Assembly: GCA_965153355.1 (NCBI GenBank)
Contig: OZ231127.1
Coordinates: 74,276,001 to 74,340,000 of the forward strand
From: Flaccisagitta enflata
Lineage: Eukaryota > Chaetognatha > Sagittoidea > Aphragmophora
Reading direction: 5' to 3'
Length of the DNA stretch: 64,000 nucleotides
A program made the position numbers and the translations under genes. The notes beneath the pieces are model-generated. The model ran no database searches. It was not told where the DNA came from and saw only the letters and a list, made by a program, of their open reading frames with translations. Below, in pieces: positions 11,359 through 55,489 of this stretch (the stretch's first letter is position 1; the number at the start of each line of letters is the position of its first letter).

Positions 11359-11630
11359 ACGACGGGAAAAAGTCAGGAACGACGGGAAAAAGTCAGGAAC
11401 AATGGGAATAAAGTCCAGAACGACGGGAAAAATCAGAGACGCTGACTGCGATGATGACGACGAATGACGACAACGATACCGACAGATGCATGATGTCGAC
11501 AATTATAACAATGAATGATGACAATGAGAACGATGAATCTTACGAACTTTAAATCTTTTAGCGGAAAAACAAAGCATCGACCAGAGAGTGAGAAAATAGG
11601 TAATGCAACTGAGAATTGAAATCGTGAGAA
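11359..11630. repeat. AACGACGGGAAAAAGTC tandem and simple GAC/GAT-rich DNA
   Basis: Four copies of a roughly 19-bp AACGACGGGAAAAAGTCAGG unit (11355-11435), then a GATGACGACGAATGACGAC-rich tract. Non-coding. Confidence 0.7.
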
Positions 11631-11870
11631 AGGGCAGCGGCTCTGGGATCCTCCTTTGAAATAACCACTTGCAATAGTCGTAAAAGCGTTAGATGGTCAG
11701 AGGAACCCGATACTCCTGAATCAGTGAGGGAAAGGATGTGGGGGTGAGAAGGGCCCGAAGGAGCTGATGATCAATGCAAGGCTGTGATTTGAGGCTCAAG
11801 ACTGAGATCAGTTCCTCAAGCCTGGATTTGAGCCTCGAAGCTGGGATTTGATTTACAAAAAAAAAAAAAA
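11630..11870. mobile_element. Shell element fragment (GGGATTTG minisatellite)
   Basis: It contains GGGCAGCGGCTCTGG, GCGTTAGATGGTCAG, and a few copies of GGCTGGGATTTG/GCCTCAAG. These are the signature pieces of the larger copies at 28305-30135 and 53455-54020. Confidence 0.5.
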
Positions 11871-12288
11871 AAATATTGCCCTGTAGAACTGTATGAGAAG
11901 GACAACATTACATTACAATCAAAATATTAGAATAAGGACAAGAGCCCTAGGAGCTCTCACTTGGGTTTAATGCGCACCCTTCACCGCTCTCCTTAGAATT
12001 ACCAAAATTCCACCTCAACCCTTACCAAAGAGCGGCTCAACATATACAAATCAAAAGCAATAAAAACCTGCTATTCTCAGGTATTTATCATATGCGCAAG
12101 TGACAAGAAACAAGAAATCAAGATTTTTTTTTCTTACTGATTGAAAATAATCCACTAAGTAACTCTGAGTCAACCCCAAACTGTCAAGTATAGTAATCAA
12201 AGTCCAATTTCCTGACATTAAACTTGACATGTCACTGACTCGTTAGCGAACTTAGCGTTGTTGTTGAAATGCACTTGCACACACGTGC
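11871..12288. other. Intergenic, nothing recognised
   Basis: No gene, hairpin or repeat family is identified apart from short A-runs. Confidence 0.4.
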
Positions 12289-12292
12289 ACAC

Positions 12293-12366
<74 letters not shown>
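12289..12366. repeat. (AC)n microsatellite
   Basis: About 75 bp of AC repeats, slightly interrupted at the left edge. Confidence 0.95.
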
Positions 12367-12368
<2 letters not shown>

Positions 12369-13592
12369 AAATTGTTTTTGACTGAAATATGCACGTAGGT
12401 TCAATCCATTTCATTCGATTTTGGCGCACGCACAAACTCAAATTGCTTTTCACACGAACCAAAACCTTATTACTTATAAATGTGTCGAGAATAAAAGCAG
12501 TGATAAACGCAATTTCGTCGAATGTTTTCGTTTTACCATGAATTCTCACGAGTCGTTTTGATTGCTTTACTCATTATCATATTAAGTGCTAAATCATGGG
12601 AGATAATTTCTTGTCACAAAGATTCCTCGGTTATTGCCTTTTCTCAAAAAAATCTTATTGAAACATACGAAGGTTCGAATCATTTCATTCAATCATGGCC
12701 ATTCAAAAATTAGTTTTCATAAAATCATAAATGTATTTCACAGTTTTTATCTTTTTTCTGTTGACGATCTTACTACTACTATCTTGAAAAAAAAAGATAT
12801 TTCGGCACAATTACATTTACATCTTAGGTAAGAATCAACCAATCATTTAAAAATTGGTGAAGAAATTAAAGCCTTTAAAGTTTGCAACACAAATGGCATT
12901 ATTCTAGCTCATTGCATTCAAAAGTTATTCAACTTTGAATAAAATGTTTCAATTTCACTTTTGCCATTTCTATACAATCTTCAATTGATATCATTTCACT
13001 CTTTTTTTGACTTACTTCTTAACTTTTTTAGCTAGAACGATATGGTTTGCATAGACTGCTTGCAAATGGTGAGGGCTTCATTTATGTTACGGATTATTTA
13101 TGATTCCTTGAGTCTTTTTGGAGCTATAAGTATAAACCTAGCAAAAAAAAAAAGGATCAAGAAAACTGTAAAAAAGGTTTTGAACCCCATCAAAACTGAG
13201 TCACTTTCCTGATAAATGGCGGCCATGATTCAATCAAAGGGGGCTCACATTAAAAGTTAATGGGTCTAAAATCGATTTTTTTTTCATTTTTAAGTCAATA
13301 AATGAATTAATGTGACAGGTCGAAAGATTGTTTTTTCCAAGATAGTACAAGACAGCGTAAAACCATGTCACGGAGTTGGATGTTTTTCGAGATATATCGT
13401 GAGCAATTTACCCTTTCTTTACTCAATTTACTCTTTCTTTCAAGCGCTGCTGGAAACAGAGTTCCGCTCTCATGGGAATCGGGAAATTATGCCATTAAAG
13501 AAACCCTTATTTGCATTGGAGAATAAGATTTTCTTTTTTTGCACATTGACTTCACAGATACCGCCAAAGAACTTTTGTGCCGTGATTGAACA
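12367..13592. other. AT-rich intergenic DNA
   Basis: No recognisable domain. A 111-codon plus frame at 13312-13647 has no splice or homology support and runs into an HTA element, so I do not call it a gene. Confidence 0.4.
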
Positions 13593-14347
13593 GAACAAGG
13601 CAGGATACACTGCAATCCAGTCGCGGACAGTTGGGCAGGAGCAGTAATGCAAAAACCGCTCGGAATTAAAAAATGTGACGGACGGACGGACCGACGGACG
13701 GACTTACTGACCTACTACCTAGGAAATATGTTTGGCGACACCTTTAATGAGGGATAGCTCAACTTCCCGTTGAGATAAGTAAACAAAATTCATAAGCATT
13801 TTAATCTACATCAAAAAATCTACAATCTGAGCGCGATCTCGTCTGTGTGTCAAACCGTTTAATAATGACATTTGTTTGAAGTTGTTCATGTACTTTCAAA
13901 AATGGCAAAACAATTAGAATCTATTTATTCCTTCCCCTTCCCCTTCCATCTGTGAAATGCTCTCAAATTTTACTAACATACAACAGATTGCACCACTGGT
14001 TAGCTCATGAGCTCTAGTTATATAATCTCATTGATTTTTAGTCAGATTTTGGAAGGGGGGTAGCTCAGATTTGTAACAAAAATAACCAAAATCTACTATT
14101 ATTACCACAACCACCTCTTAGTTGTGATAAACAAACTAAACTCGCGGTCCCTCAATTGGATTGAAGATTATTTTTCTCCTTTGTTCTAGTTAGTATCAAT
14201 ATAAAGATAACTAAAAACGATCAGATATATGAGTTTGGAGCACATGAGGGGGGAAACAAACTGCCAACCCTATGTGTCGCCAAACTTTTTTCCTAGATAG
14301 TACCGACCGAAACGGCAAGGTGTAGAGTCGCGTGTCCGCGACTAAAA
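13593..14347 (+). repeat. HTA element split by a MITE
   Basis: The 5' part is ACAAGGCAGGATACACTGC...GACGGACGGACCGACGG (13593-13714). After the inserted MITE, the 3' part resumes with CCGACCGAAACGGCAAGG, then TAGAG, hairpin GTCGCGTGTCCGCGAC and TAAAAA. Removing the MITE and one TA restores a standard element. Confidence 0.8.
13715..14300. mobile_element. Tc1/mariner-type MITE (CTACCTAGG termini), nested
   Basis: Termini are CTACCTAGGAAATATG and TTTTCCTAGATAG, with TA duplicated at 13713-13714 and 14301-14302. The subterminal TTTGGCGACACC/TGTCGCCAAA is inverted. It is about 586 bp with no transposase frame, and is the sister copy of 6568-7163. Confidence 0.8.
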
Positions 14348-14348
14348 A

Positions 14349-14480
14349 AAAGGCCGTATACACGGCTACCTAGGTTGCGTGCGGTTGGGCAGGGGTGGTG
14401 ATAAAAATGGCTAGCCAAGTTGTTTGGCATGAGCAGCAATGCAAAAACCGCTTGTAAGCGTCAAAAAAGCTGGAGAAGGA
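14349..14480 (+). repeat. HTA 5' fragment
   Basis: AAGGCCGTATACACGGCTACC followed by GGTTGGGCAGGGGTGG. It ends before the core, and directly follows the A tail of the previous HTA. Confidence 0.6.
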
Positions 14481-14658
14481 CTGACGGACATAGTGGATAG
14501 AAATGCAAAGAGATGAAGGCGGGAACATCCAGTAAACAAAAGGATCATATCATATCATGAGTCGTAAAAAAACGAAACGTGATTCCAATCGTAATATTAG
14601 AAATGCTAAATAGTTACAAAACTGGTGAGAACTTAACGATAATTTGCATGGAGGATTG

Positions 14659-14667
14659 TATTTAAGG
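14659..14667 (+). promoter_or_regulatory. Possible TATA-like box
   Basis: GTATTTAAGG lies about 95 bp upstream of the signal-peptide ATG at 14758. Position and sequence suit a core promoter, but nothing else supports it. Confidence 0.25.
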
Positions 14668-14757
14668 CAATCGTCTGACACAAATCAATCCACATCACCA
14701 TCTCTTGATCCGATTGCTATTCGAAAATTCCAATTCGGGGGAACAGCCAGTTCCAAA

Positions 14758-46026
<31,269 letters not shown>

Positions 46027-46117
46027 GTACAGCAAACAATCTTTGGCACAAAACAGGGAGATCAAACCCAAAAGGCTGTTTACGGTTGCTCGTGGTAACT
46101 TGGGGTTGCTTCAGGAT

Positions 46118-46560
46118 TTATGATAGGTGGAACAATATCCCTCACTACACCCAAACTGAAAAATATGGGAGAGGGCCCCAAGAGCCCTCACTGACTAGTT
46201 ACTACGCGCATCAATTCTAGTTTCCCATCTAGCAAAACTAACTTGCAAACATCCATTCTGAGTCTAACCCAAAACACTTATGCTTACCAAAATAGATAAG
46301 GGCTAATAATTGTTACCTTCATTACCAAAATTCATAAAATCACCCAAGGGTAACATTGTCAAGAAACCATACCCTTGAAGGATAGAATTGAGGTCAAGCT
46401 TGATGCGACCACCGGACATTCTTATCCAAGGTACTGAGTAGTATGACGAGTGGAACAATATCCCTCACTACACCCAAACTGAAAAATATGGAAGAGGGCC
46501 CCGTGAGCCCTCACTGACTAGTTACTATGTTTCCATCTAGCAAAACTAACCTGCAAAGGC
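46118..46560. repeat. Two direct copies of a CCCTCACTACACCCAAACTG repeat
   Basis: 46118-46250 and 46447-46555 share GGAACAATATCCCTCACTAC and GAGCCCTCACTGACTAGTTA. A weaker relative is at 39303-39560. The CCCTCACTA motif also marks the ends of the large inverted duplication (21498 and 25879). Confidence 0.65.
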
Positions 46561-47410
46561 AGCTGGGTAAAGATGAAGTTGGTGACTTTCCCAACCCTCG
46601 TTGTGAAATTACCGACTTTGCTGACTCTAAAGTTGTCATAAAAAGTGGGTGGTAGTGGGATATTAATCATTTTTTTTTCCTTATCTTATTCCAAAAAATC
46701 TTGAACCCCTATTGTTTTTGTCAGCAAACACGTTACTAAAGATGGAAAAATCAGAGGCAAATATTTTTGGTCACTCATCTATACAAAATCAGACAGTATA
46801 TGGGTGGATTTCATGGTCAAAATATTGGGACTAAATGACATTTCTTTGTTTTTCTCAAAATATGTCATCACCGATTTTCACTATTTTTTCCTCAAAACCA
46901 CTCATGATGGTGACAATGATGAAACTAAAAAAGATTGGGTTACTACTCCTCTTGAACTGGCACAAAATGGCAAAAAACGTTTTTCATGTTAAAGTTGGTG
47001 ATTTTAACAACTTCACTGATTTTACTGATGTTGCTGATTTCATTAATTCTAAAGTACTTTTTGAGCCTTGCCATTCCAATGGTTGTAATGTTGTTGATTT
47101 TAACTACTATTTTTGGTTGTGAAGTCGCTGAATTTAGCAACTTTTCCATTTAGACATTAAACTGCTAGAGACCTTTTTACACGTAGCACTGTATTGCAGA
47201 ATGGAAATCTTTTTAGATGCCATTCTTTATTTTTCTGCCTTGACCCACAATGCATTAAGGAAGACTTTAAAAGCCACAAAACTGATTTGGTTTTCTTTTT
47301 TTAAACTTACAGATGATGATTTTTCGTGGGTTTTTGCGTCACATGCCCTATTTATACCTAAATGATCATCATTAATGAAATCTGCTGGTTGTTTAAGGCT
47401 TTTTTCTTTC
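46561..47410. other. Gene-poor DNA downstream of exon 16
   Basis: AAGTTGGTGATTTTAACAAC-like segments repeat loosely. No exon is recognised. Confidence 0.4.
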
Positions 47411-47622
47411 AACATGGCCGGATACACAGCTACCCTAGTTGCATGCGGGTGGGCAGGGGCCATATTGGAGGTCACTTGATCATTTGAGCAGGAGCAGTGA
47501 GGCCAAAGAACGCAAAAACCCCAAAAAAGTAAAGTGTGACGGACCGACGGACGGACCAACAGACGTACCGACGGACGGACCGACAAAGCGGGGTGTAGAG
47601 TCGCGTAGCACGCGACTAAAAA
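47411..47622 (+). repeat. HTA element, long form
   Basis: ACATGGCCGGATACACAGC at the left, GGGGCCATATTGGAGGTCAC interior, GACGGACCGACGGACGGACC core, GTGTAGA, perfect hairpin GTCGCGTAGCACGCGAC (47600-47616) and TAAAAAA. Confidence 0.85.
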
Positions 47623-47689
47623 AGACCAAATAACAACATCATATTGAAAAATTTTTACATGAGTTTGTCTTGAGCCCAAATACCATTTT

Positions 47690-48120
47690 TGTAGCAGTTT
47701 TTTTGTGAATGCTGTGCTTCATGGGAGCATAATAATACTCAAAAAATGCATAAAAATGCCAATCTTAAAGCATTTTATGGCAAAAAAACAATATGAGAAG
47801 ATGTTTGCAGGAGTGTGTCTCAGTGCCAACTAGATATTGTTTGACCATTTGCTGACTATACTTGCCCTTTTTCAGGATACAAAATGCATAAAATTCTGAA
47901 AAAAGGCATTTTTACAGCATTTCACGACTTTTTACGGCATGAAATCATGTCAGATGATGTCTGCTTGTCTTGAATTTTTGCATTAGTGTGTCTCAGTACA
48001 AAATGAGCATTGCTTGAACATTTTCTGACCAGAGTCACTATTTTAGAGTGCTTGTATTTTGAAAAAAAATGCCCTTTTTACAGCATTTTACGGGTTTTTA
48101 CGGTGTTTTCTTGATGAAAT
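47690..48120. repeat. About 185-bp tandem repeat, 2-3 copies
   Basis: GTGTGTCTCAGTxC and GCATTTTTACAGCATTTxAC recur in the same order. Confidence 0.6.
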
Positions 48121-48489
48121 CCCAACAAAATTTTTAGACTTGTGTTTGGTATCCATTGGAGATAGTTTTGGCCGGTGGTTTCCATGGCATTCTGAGCCTC
48201 AACTTTTTTGGTAAACTTAGCTCTTCTATGAGTTTTTAAGAAAACTATACATAGAAAAGTCTGCCGAAAAAAATAAAGAAAAAGAGCGCAAAGAGAGCTT
48301 ACCGAGGAAACCGTCAACAATTATTTTCTGTCTTTTCTTCTGCTTGAAAATTGAAAAAACGCTTGACCTAAAAAATTGTGGAAGTTAAGGGTAATACCCC
48401 AATCCTAAGCTCTTGCAGTGAAACAAGTTTTTGCTGATGATCCATCTAGATGTATAAAACACTTTACAATAGGTCGCTATGCTGAGTCA
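48120..48489. other. Nothing recognised
   Basis: No gene or repeat family identified. Confidence 0.4.
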
Positions 48490-48642
48490 TTTTTAGTCGC
48501 GTGCTACGCGACTCTACACCCCGCTTTGTCGGTCTGTCTGTCCGTCCGTCCGTCCGTCACACTTTACTTTTTCGGCGTCTATGGGGTGTTTTGCTATACC
48601 GCTCCTGCCCAAATGCTCTACTGACCTTAAATATGGCCCCTG

Positions 48643-48643
<1 letters not shown>
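48490..48643 (-). repeat. HTA element truncated by (CT)n
   Basis: Perfect minus-strand hairpin GTCGCGTAGCACGCGAC plus TAAAAA, and (ACGG)n. The 5' side is replaced by CT repeats just after GGGGCCATATTTA. Confidence 0.75.

Positions 48644-48727
<84 letters not shown>
48644..48727. repeat. (CT)n microsatellite
   Basis: About 80 bp. Confidence 0.95.
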
Positions 48728-48962
48728 GGATTGCCTACAGCGATTTATACCTCATTAGCATATGGCAGGTAGTGTTCATTAGAGTCATTGAATATTCATT
48801 CTTTGTTATATAAACTTGCAAACAAGCTAAATAGGCTCCAACATACAGCTTCTTTCCATCAATTGGTTTTCATTTTATTCTATTTGGAAGTTTCCTCAGA
48901 TTTTTTTTGAAAGCTCAGTGATTTATTGTATTAGTTTTATATAGGATGAATTGTTGCACATG

Positions 48963-49890
<928 letters not shown>

Positions 49891-50255
49891 GTGAATAATA
49901 GTAGAGTGTAAAAGAAAGAAAGAGAATCAGGATCCTGAAGTCGACCAACACCAGGTTTGCTTGCTCTCGATAGGGGGGCAGTGGCCACGGGCCCCATAAC
50001 ATAAGTGGCCACTTGCTAGGGGCCATGGAATGTTGATGGGCAAGGGGCCATGGATGTTGATGGGCAAGTGGCCACGGATGTTGTGTAGCTACTTCGCCAC
50101 TTCGCGTGGCCATTTGACGTGGACACGGAATATGATCTTATGTCATGCCCACGGACTTTTACTTGACTTTTTTTTCATACAGTGTTGGTTTAGAAGAGCA
50201 AAGAAGAGCATGGTTAAGTTGGCCAATAAGATGCGCCATGTAGATCGTAAAATGA
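49891..50255. other. Short unique segment with GGCAAGGGGCCATGGATGTT repeats
   Basis: Three or four copies of TGTTGATGGGCAAGxGGCCA at 50000-50090. No gene. Confidence 0.5.
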
Positions 50256-50337
50256 ATGCGTTACTGACAGACCAACCGACAGACAGACAGACCGACGGAC
50301 ACAGCCAGTTATAGAGGTACTTTGGCGAACCTAAAAA
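50256..50337 (+). repeat. HTA 3' end, GGTGC-type stem
   Basis: GACCAACCGACAGACAGACA core, GTTATAGA, hairpin GGTACTTTGGCGAACC and TAAAAAG. Its stem differs from 16876 by compensating changes. Confidence 0.65.
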
Positions 50338-50462
50338 GAAGAAAGAAGAGGGAAAGCAAGAATGAGATATAGAAAGGAAGTAAGAATGGATAAACTTGAA
50401 AATAACAAACTCAAAGACAAACAAACAAAGATTGTCAGGAAGAAAGAGGGAAAGAAGAAAGG

Positions 50463-50612
<150 letters not shown>

Positions 50613-51564
50613 AAAGGACCTTGACAGGAGGCTTGAAGATTTGATAACGTAGTAACAATTTGTTTCTCTTGGATAATGAGCCTTGTGACTTTATGGTTAC
50701 ATATTCGGCTTTCACAGCGAAAAACCTGGGCAAGATGAACTGATATGCCCAGATTTCAGGTAACTTTTTGGCGCATCAAGCCCTTTTGAGGCGTTTATGT
50801 CCTTAGAAAAACGATTTTTTAAATTTTTTGAAATCTGAAACTGTTAAAGTGTAAACTATTTGAACAAATACCAATACAGTTTCATCAGTCAGAATTCCAG
50901 TCATGATGACCATTTCAGGCTATAAACTAATCTATAAACTAATCTATAAACTAATCTATAAACTAATCTATAAACTAATCTTTTTACACTCGTTTCTTAT
51001 TTGAAAGTCTCGGATTTCATCTGGCAAATTGTAGCCTCCAATGAAATTGATAGGGTAATTAAATTTGATAATTCTCTTTTTTTCTGGCACCAAGCAAAAT
51101 GTTCTAACAATGGCAAAGAAAAAAAAACCACTTTGTTTTGCTCATTGCTGTTAACCCAAAAGCTTGATCAATAAAAAATTCATGACCATTAGAAAAATCT
51201 TCGAGAAATCTTTCTAATGCCCCCTTGCTGTAGCTTTATTTGTTTAGAAATGGCATAGGTTTGAAGAAAAATATCACCGATTGGAAAAGGGGCAAAAATT
51301 GTCTTTTTTTTTTATTAGTAATTTTTGTCTCAATGTTTTTCTTAATAATGCAATTCAGGTTTGTCACAGCTACTTGATATCCATGAGCAAATTAAAGAGC
51401 TTCAAATTTTCTTCAAAATGGCGCCAAAAACGAATTTTTTACTCAATGCATTTTGTTTCTATGCTAAAACAAACAAAAAACATGACAATTCTGTAGTGAA
51501 TTTTCAAATTCCTGACAATCTGTCTTCATTCCAATGCCATTTCTAAAGGAATAAAGCTAACACA
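50613..51564. other. AT-rich DNA with a 12-bp tandem
   Basis: CTATAAACTAAT repeats five to six times (50930-50982). The GAAATGGCATAGGTTTGAAG segment near 51247 matches 24726 and 54147, a shared MITE-derived sequence. Confidence 0.55.
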
Positions 51565-51752
51565 ACCAGCAACGACTCTATAACCCGCTTTGTCCGTCTG
51601 TCCGTCGGTTGGTTGGTTGGTTGGTCGGTCCCCATTTTAATTTTTTTATGATTTTATTTCTTTGACCCTGCCTAAATGGTCCAGTGACCTCAAATATCGC
51701 CCCTGCCCAACAGCATGCGACTTCGGTAGCCGTGTATCTGGTAGCAGGTACT
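51565..51752 (-). repeat. HTA element, hairpin lost
   Basis: CGACTCTATAACCCGCTTTG at the left, (GGTT)n/(GGTC)n core, GCCGTGTATCTGGTA at the right. Confidence 0.65.
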
Positions 51753-51888
51753 TTCTTCAAAATGCGACGTTGCTGGTCTTTGCAGTTTTATTCATTTTGA
51801 AACTGCATAGGATTGAGGAAAAATGTAACTGATTGAAAAAAGGGCAAATTTCTTCTTTGTTTCAAAAAAGAAAATTTTCTCTCAACGT

Positions 51889-52110
51889 TTTTAGTCGCGT
51901 GCACGCGACTCTACAACCCGCTTTTTCCGTCCATCCATCCGTCCATCCTTCCGTCCGTCCGTCCATTCGTCCGTTCGTCCGTCCATCCGTCCATCCATCC
52001 GTCCGTCCGTCTGTCCGTCCGTCTGTCCATCTGTCCGTCCATCCGTCCATCCGTCCATCCGTCCATCCGTCCGTCCGTCCGTCCGTCCATCTGTCCGCCA
52101 AACTTTACTT
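51889..52110 (-). repeat. HTA element with expanded core
   Basis: Perfect minus-strand hairpin GTCGCGTGCACGCGAC plus TAAAAA. The core has grown to about 165 bp of (ATGG/ACGG)n. The 5' part is replaced by a shell element. Confidence 0.8.
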
Positions 52111-52111
52111 T

Positions 52112-52672
52112 TTTTGGGCAGTGGCCCCAAAGGGGACGAAGTCCTGTAGAACACATGGGGACTTTCGTTTGTGCGTCTGTGTGTCCTTTCGTCCATTCAT
52201 CCGTCCCCCAGGCTCTCTCAGGCCTGAAATCAGCCCTCTCAGACCTGAAATCTTCCCTCTCAGACCTAAAATCTGCCCTCTCAGGCCCGAAATCGGCCCT
52301 CTCATGACTGAAATCCACTTCAAGGCCTGAGAGGGCAGATTTTAGGTCTGAGAGGGTAGATTTCGGGACTGAGAGGGCAGATTCAGGCCTGAGAGGGCCT
52401 GGGGGGGGTGGGCGGACAAACGAAAGGACGGACGGACAAATGAAAGTCCCCATGTGTTCTACAGGACTTCGTCCCCTTTGGGGCTGCTGCCCAAAAAAAG
52501 TAAAGTTTGACAGACAGATGGACGGACGGACGGATGGACGGATGGACGGACAGACGGATAGACGGATGGACGGACGGACGGACGGATGGGAGTCTTCCAC
52601 TCTAATTCACAACCACGCAAAGCAGGGCAATGGGTATCGCTGACCACATATTGCCTTTGGGCGACCTGTTAT
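52112..52672. mobile_element. Shell element with mirrored 21-bp minisatellite
   Basis: GGGCAGTGGCCCCAAAGGGG at the left, CTCTCAGGCCTGAAATC units then the inverted orientation, GGGGCTGCTGCCC, an ACGG run, and GGGTATCGCTGACCACATAT at the right. Confidence 0.75.
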
Positions 52673-52679
52673 TACTTTT

Positions 52680-52905
52680 AAATATTCTTAGTCATTTTAG
52701 GTCATTCTAAGTCATTCTGAGTCATTCTAAGTCATTCTTAGTCATTCTAAGTCATTTTAAGTCATTTTACTTCATATAGAGTCATTTAAGTCAATTTGGT
52801 CAGTTTGGTCATATAAGTCATTTATCATCATTTCATGTCTTTTTAAGTCATTTTAAGTCATCTTAAGTCATTTTAAGTCAATTTGAGTCATCCTGACTTA
52901 TTTAT
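52680..52905. repeat. AAGTCATTCT decamer array
   Basis: About 20 loose copies of TAAGTCATTCTAAGTCATTT. The complementary TGACTATGAATGACT run is inside the HTA at 45206. Confidence 0.85.
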
Positions 52906-53454
52906 GTCCGTGACTTATAGGTGTTGGCCTTGTTCTTTACAATGCAACTCAGAATTTTCACAGCTATTTGAGCAAATCCTTGAATTTTCTTTTAAATGGC
53001 GTCAAGAATGAATTTTTTAGTTGGAAAATGGGCTAAGAATTGTTGTTCTTGCTAGATTATGCATTCAGCATATCTCTGAAGTTAGGGCTTGTTTCTAGTC
53101 AGACTACCGTATATTCATTGGGCCACTCGGTCGCTCGCTATGTTAGTTGTTACTTCACTTGCACCGCTTACTCTGCTCACTCCCCTCATTCACTCCGCAG
53201 CGCTCTGCTTTGCTCCACTCGCTTCGCTCACTCGCTCCATTCATGGGCTCGCTCACTGACTTCGCTCATTCCCTTGTGGGAAAGTGAAATTCAAACATAT
53301 TGAATATGATGCGACATGCAACTCCAGAAGTAGTTTTGTCCGTTCGTCCAGGGTCAAGGATGTCGGCCTATTTTTTATCCGTTTCCCCATGTTGACACAT
53401 CCAGATGAGGCTAAGATTCAAGTTAAGAACTAAGAGATTCTTATAAAGAATAGT
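52906..53454. other. Gene-poor, CTCGCTC-rich patch
   Basis: CACTCGCTTCGCTCACTCGC (53150-53270) resembles 2740-2830 (CACTCCGCTCATTTCC), so both may belong to one unnamed repeat. Confidence 0.45.
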
Positions 53455-54020
53455 CGCAAAAGCGTTAGATGGTCAGCGGTACCCGTGCCCTGCCTGAGTA
53501 GGTTGTGCTTGAAGTTGAAGGGGGAGCAGGGCAACGGCCCTGAAGGGGTTGATGACCTATGCTTTCACACATATGGGGAATTCTTTTCTTCTCCTCCTCC
53601 TCCTCCTCCTTTGTCCCTCCCCCCCTCAAATCTCAGTCTCGAGGCCCAAATTCCAGTCTCAAGGCCCAAATCCAAGCCTGGAGGCCCAGATCTCAGCCTT
53701 GAGGCACAAATCTCAGCCTTGAGGTTGGGATCTGGACTTCTTGGCCGGAATTTGGACCTCAAGGCTGATATTTGGGTCTCAAGGCTGGGATCTGGGCCTC
53801 CAGGCTCGGATTTGGGCCCTGATGCTAGGATTTGGGCCTTGAGGCTGGGATTTGGGCTTTGAGACTGGGATTTGGGCCTTAAGACTGGAATTTGGGCCTC
53901 GAGACTGAGATTTGAGGGGGGGACGGAGGTGGAGGAGAAGGAGGAGGAGAAGGAAAAAATTCCCCATATGTGTGAAAGCATAGGTCATCGATCCCTTTGG
54001 GGCTGCCGCCCAAAAAGCGG
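53455..54020. mobile_element. Shell element with 20-bp minisatellite, complete
   Basis: AAAAGCGTTAGATGGTCAGC at the left, GGGCAACGGCCCTGAAGGGG, TATGCTTTCACACATATGGG, about 18 GGCCTCAAGGCTGGGATTTG units (first as complement), a purine tract, TGTGTGAAAGCATAGGTCAT, GGGGCTGCCGCCCAAAAA. Confidence 0.8.
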
Positions 54021-54663
54021 AACAACTTGTTTTGCTAATGTTTGCCAAACAGAAGGCCTAAACTACAGAAAATTCGTGACCATCAAAAGCTCTGCAAAAG
54101 ATCTTTCAAATGCCATGTTGCTGGTCAATCTAGCTTTTTTCGTTTAGAAATGGCATAAGAATGAATAAAAACATTGCCCCATACAATATTGGGTTAAATT
54201 GAATGAAAAGGTTTTGGGAAAAAGATCTGGGGTTGGTCTAGAGTGAAAGAAAATCGCCTAAGAAAAAAAGCTCATGTGAGTTTTTTATGGGCTTTTCTTA
54301 TGAATCAACGAAGTGCTGCAGCTTCTTCCACTTCAACTTTTACACTTGTGACCACCTCTCAATTCCAGTGCCATTTCTAAAAGAATACAGCAGGGACAAC
54401 CAGGAAGGTCTCATTCAAAAGGTGTTTCACAGAGCTTTCCAACGATTATGGATTTTCCCAGTTTTTCTTATTGGATGAATACAAAATAATGAAAAACATT
54501 TTTTTTTGCAACCGTTATCATCGCTATGAAAACAATATCGAGCAAATATGAACTTGATGGGTTCCCTTTTGCCTTGTAGTCGTAGAGTTACCACTTACCA
54601 CTTACTAACTTCAGGCGTTTTTTTTTTTTTTTTTTGGAGTTGACTCATGCACAAGAAATACAT
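54021..54663. other. AT-rich spacer
   Basis: It includes TTTAGAAATGGCATAAGAAT, a recurrent MITE-derived fragment. No gene. Confidence 0.45.
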
Positions 54664-54665
54664 TA

Positions 54666-55459
54666 CTATCTTGCTAATATGTATATCGACAAGCATTATG
54701 GGACATAACTACCAAAAGAATAATGCAAACATAGGAAAATCGGTGACATTTGGAAACTTCATTGAATTTCCGATCGAATGGCGCAAACCGCATTGTTCTA
54801 AGTTTAATCATTTAGAAATGACAAGCAAAACAAAGTTACTACTTCAAGTGGAAAATGGTGAAAAATTGTGTTTTAGAATTTTGGAAATTGTGGTAGACTC
54901 CAGTTCAGGAAAAGTGTTGCTCTGGCGCACCGCGCCCTGACAACAAAGCATTCACCATGGCGTCAAGTTGTTTCCGGGTTGTCCTGGAAACAGTCCAGAC
55001 CTCAAACTGATGATTTTTGTGAATTCAAATTAAGAAGCTGCAGAATTAAGAACACGCCATGACAAAGGCCGGGCTGAAAAGAATCGCTCTTTAGATGTGG
55101 GAGAACATCATACCATTATACCTTCGATTGCTTTACAAAAGCATACCAAGGTGCATGAAAGCTGAAGTTGATGCCTAAGAAAGTCACACAAAGTAGAAGT
55201 TATATTTTACAAATGATATATGCATTAATTGGTGAAAAATTGAACTGTATTGTATCTTGTCGATATACTTTTTAGCAAGATACAGTTAAGCTTCACTAGA
55301 GCGCATGTCAAGGAACTGGCTTAAATCATGCCTTATAGTGAAGCTGCCTTATTGCCAAGATAGAAATAACTACAAAATCTCTCAAGGGACAATATATTGC
55401 ATGCCTTTTAGGCGGGCATGTCTTATAAGCGGGTGCGCTCTAGCGGTGCTCCACTGTAG
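54666..55459 (+). mobile_element. Tc1/mariner relic split by a nested MITE
   Basis: The left end is CTATCTTGCTAATATG and the right end CTTTTTAGCAAGATAG once the nested MITE is ignored. TA flanks lie at 54664-54665 and 55460-55461. Plus-strand sequence near 54990 keeps a decayed CPGNSPDLKL (the PGNSPDLNP motif) followed by several stops. The transposase is dead. Confidence 0.8.
55283..55456. mobile_element. pogo/Tigger-like MITE, 174 bp, nested
   Basis: The termini CAGTTAAGCTTCACTAGAGC and GCTCTAGCGGTGCTCCACTG are inverted, with TA at 55281-55282 and 55457-55458. It inserted into the terminal GATAG of the surrounding Tc1-like relic. Confidence 0.8.
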
Positions 55460-55489
55460 TAGAGATAAGGTCCTTACCTTCCATCTTTC

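Noticed and set aside
13312-13647. 111-codon plus frame as a gene
   Set aside because: No domain, runs into an HTA element, no splice support.
14644-14757. Upstream extension of the mosaic protein N-terminus
   Set aside because: The frame opens at TTG, has no ATG before 14758, and the signal peptide begins at 14758.
51833-52647. [11 protein letters not shown] frames
   Set aside because: Expanded ACGG core of HTA and shell elements.
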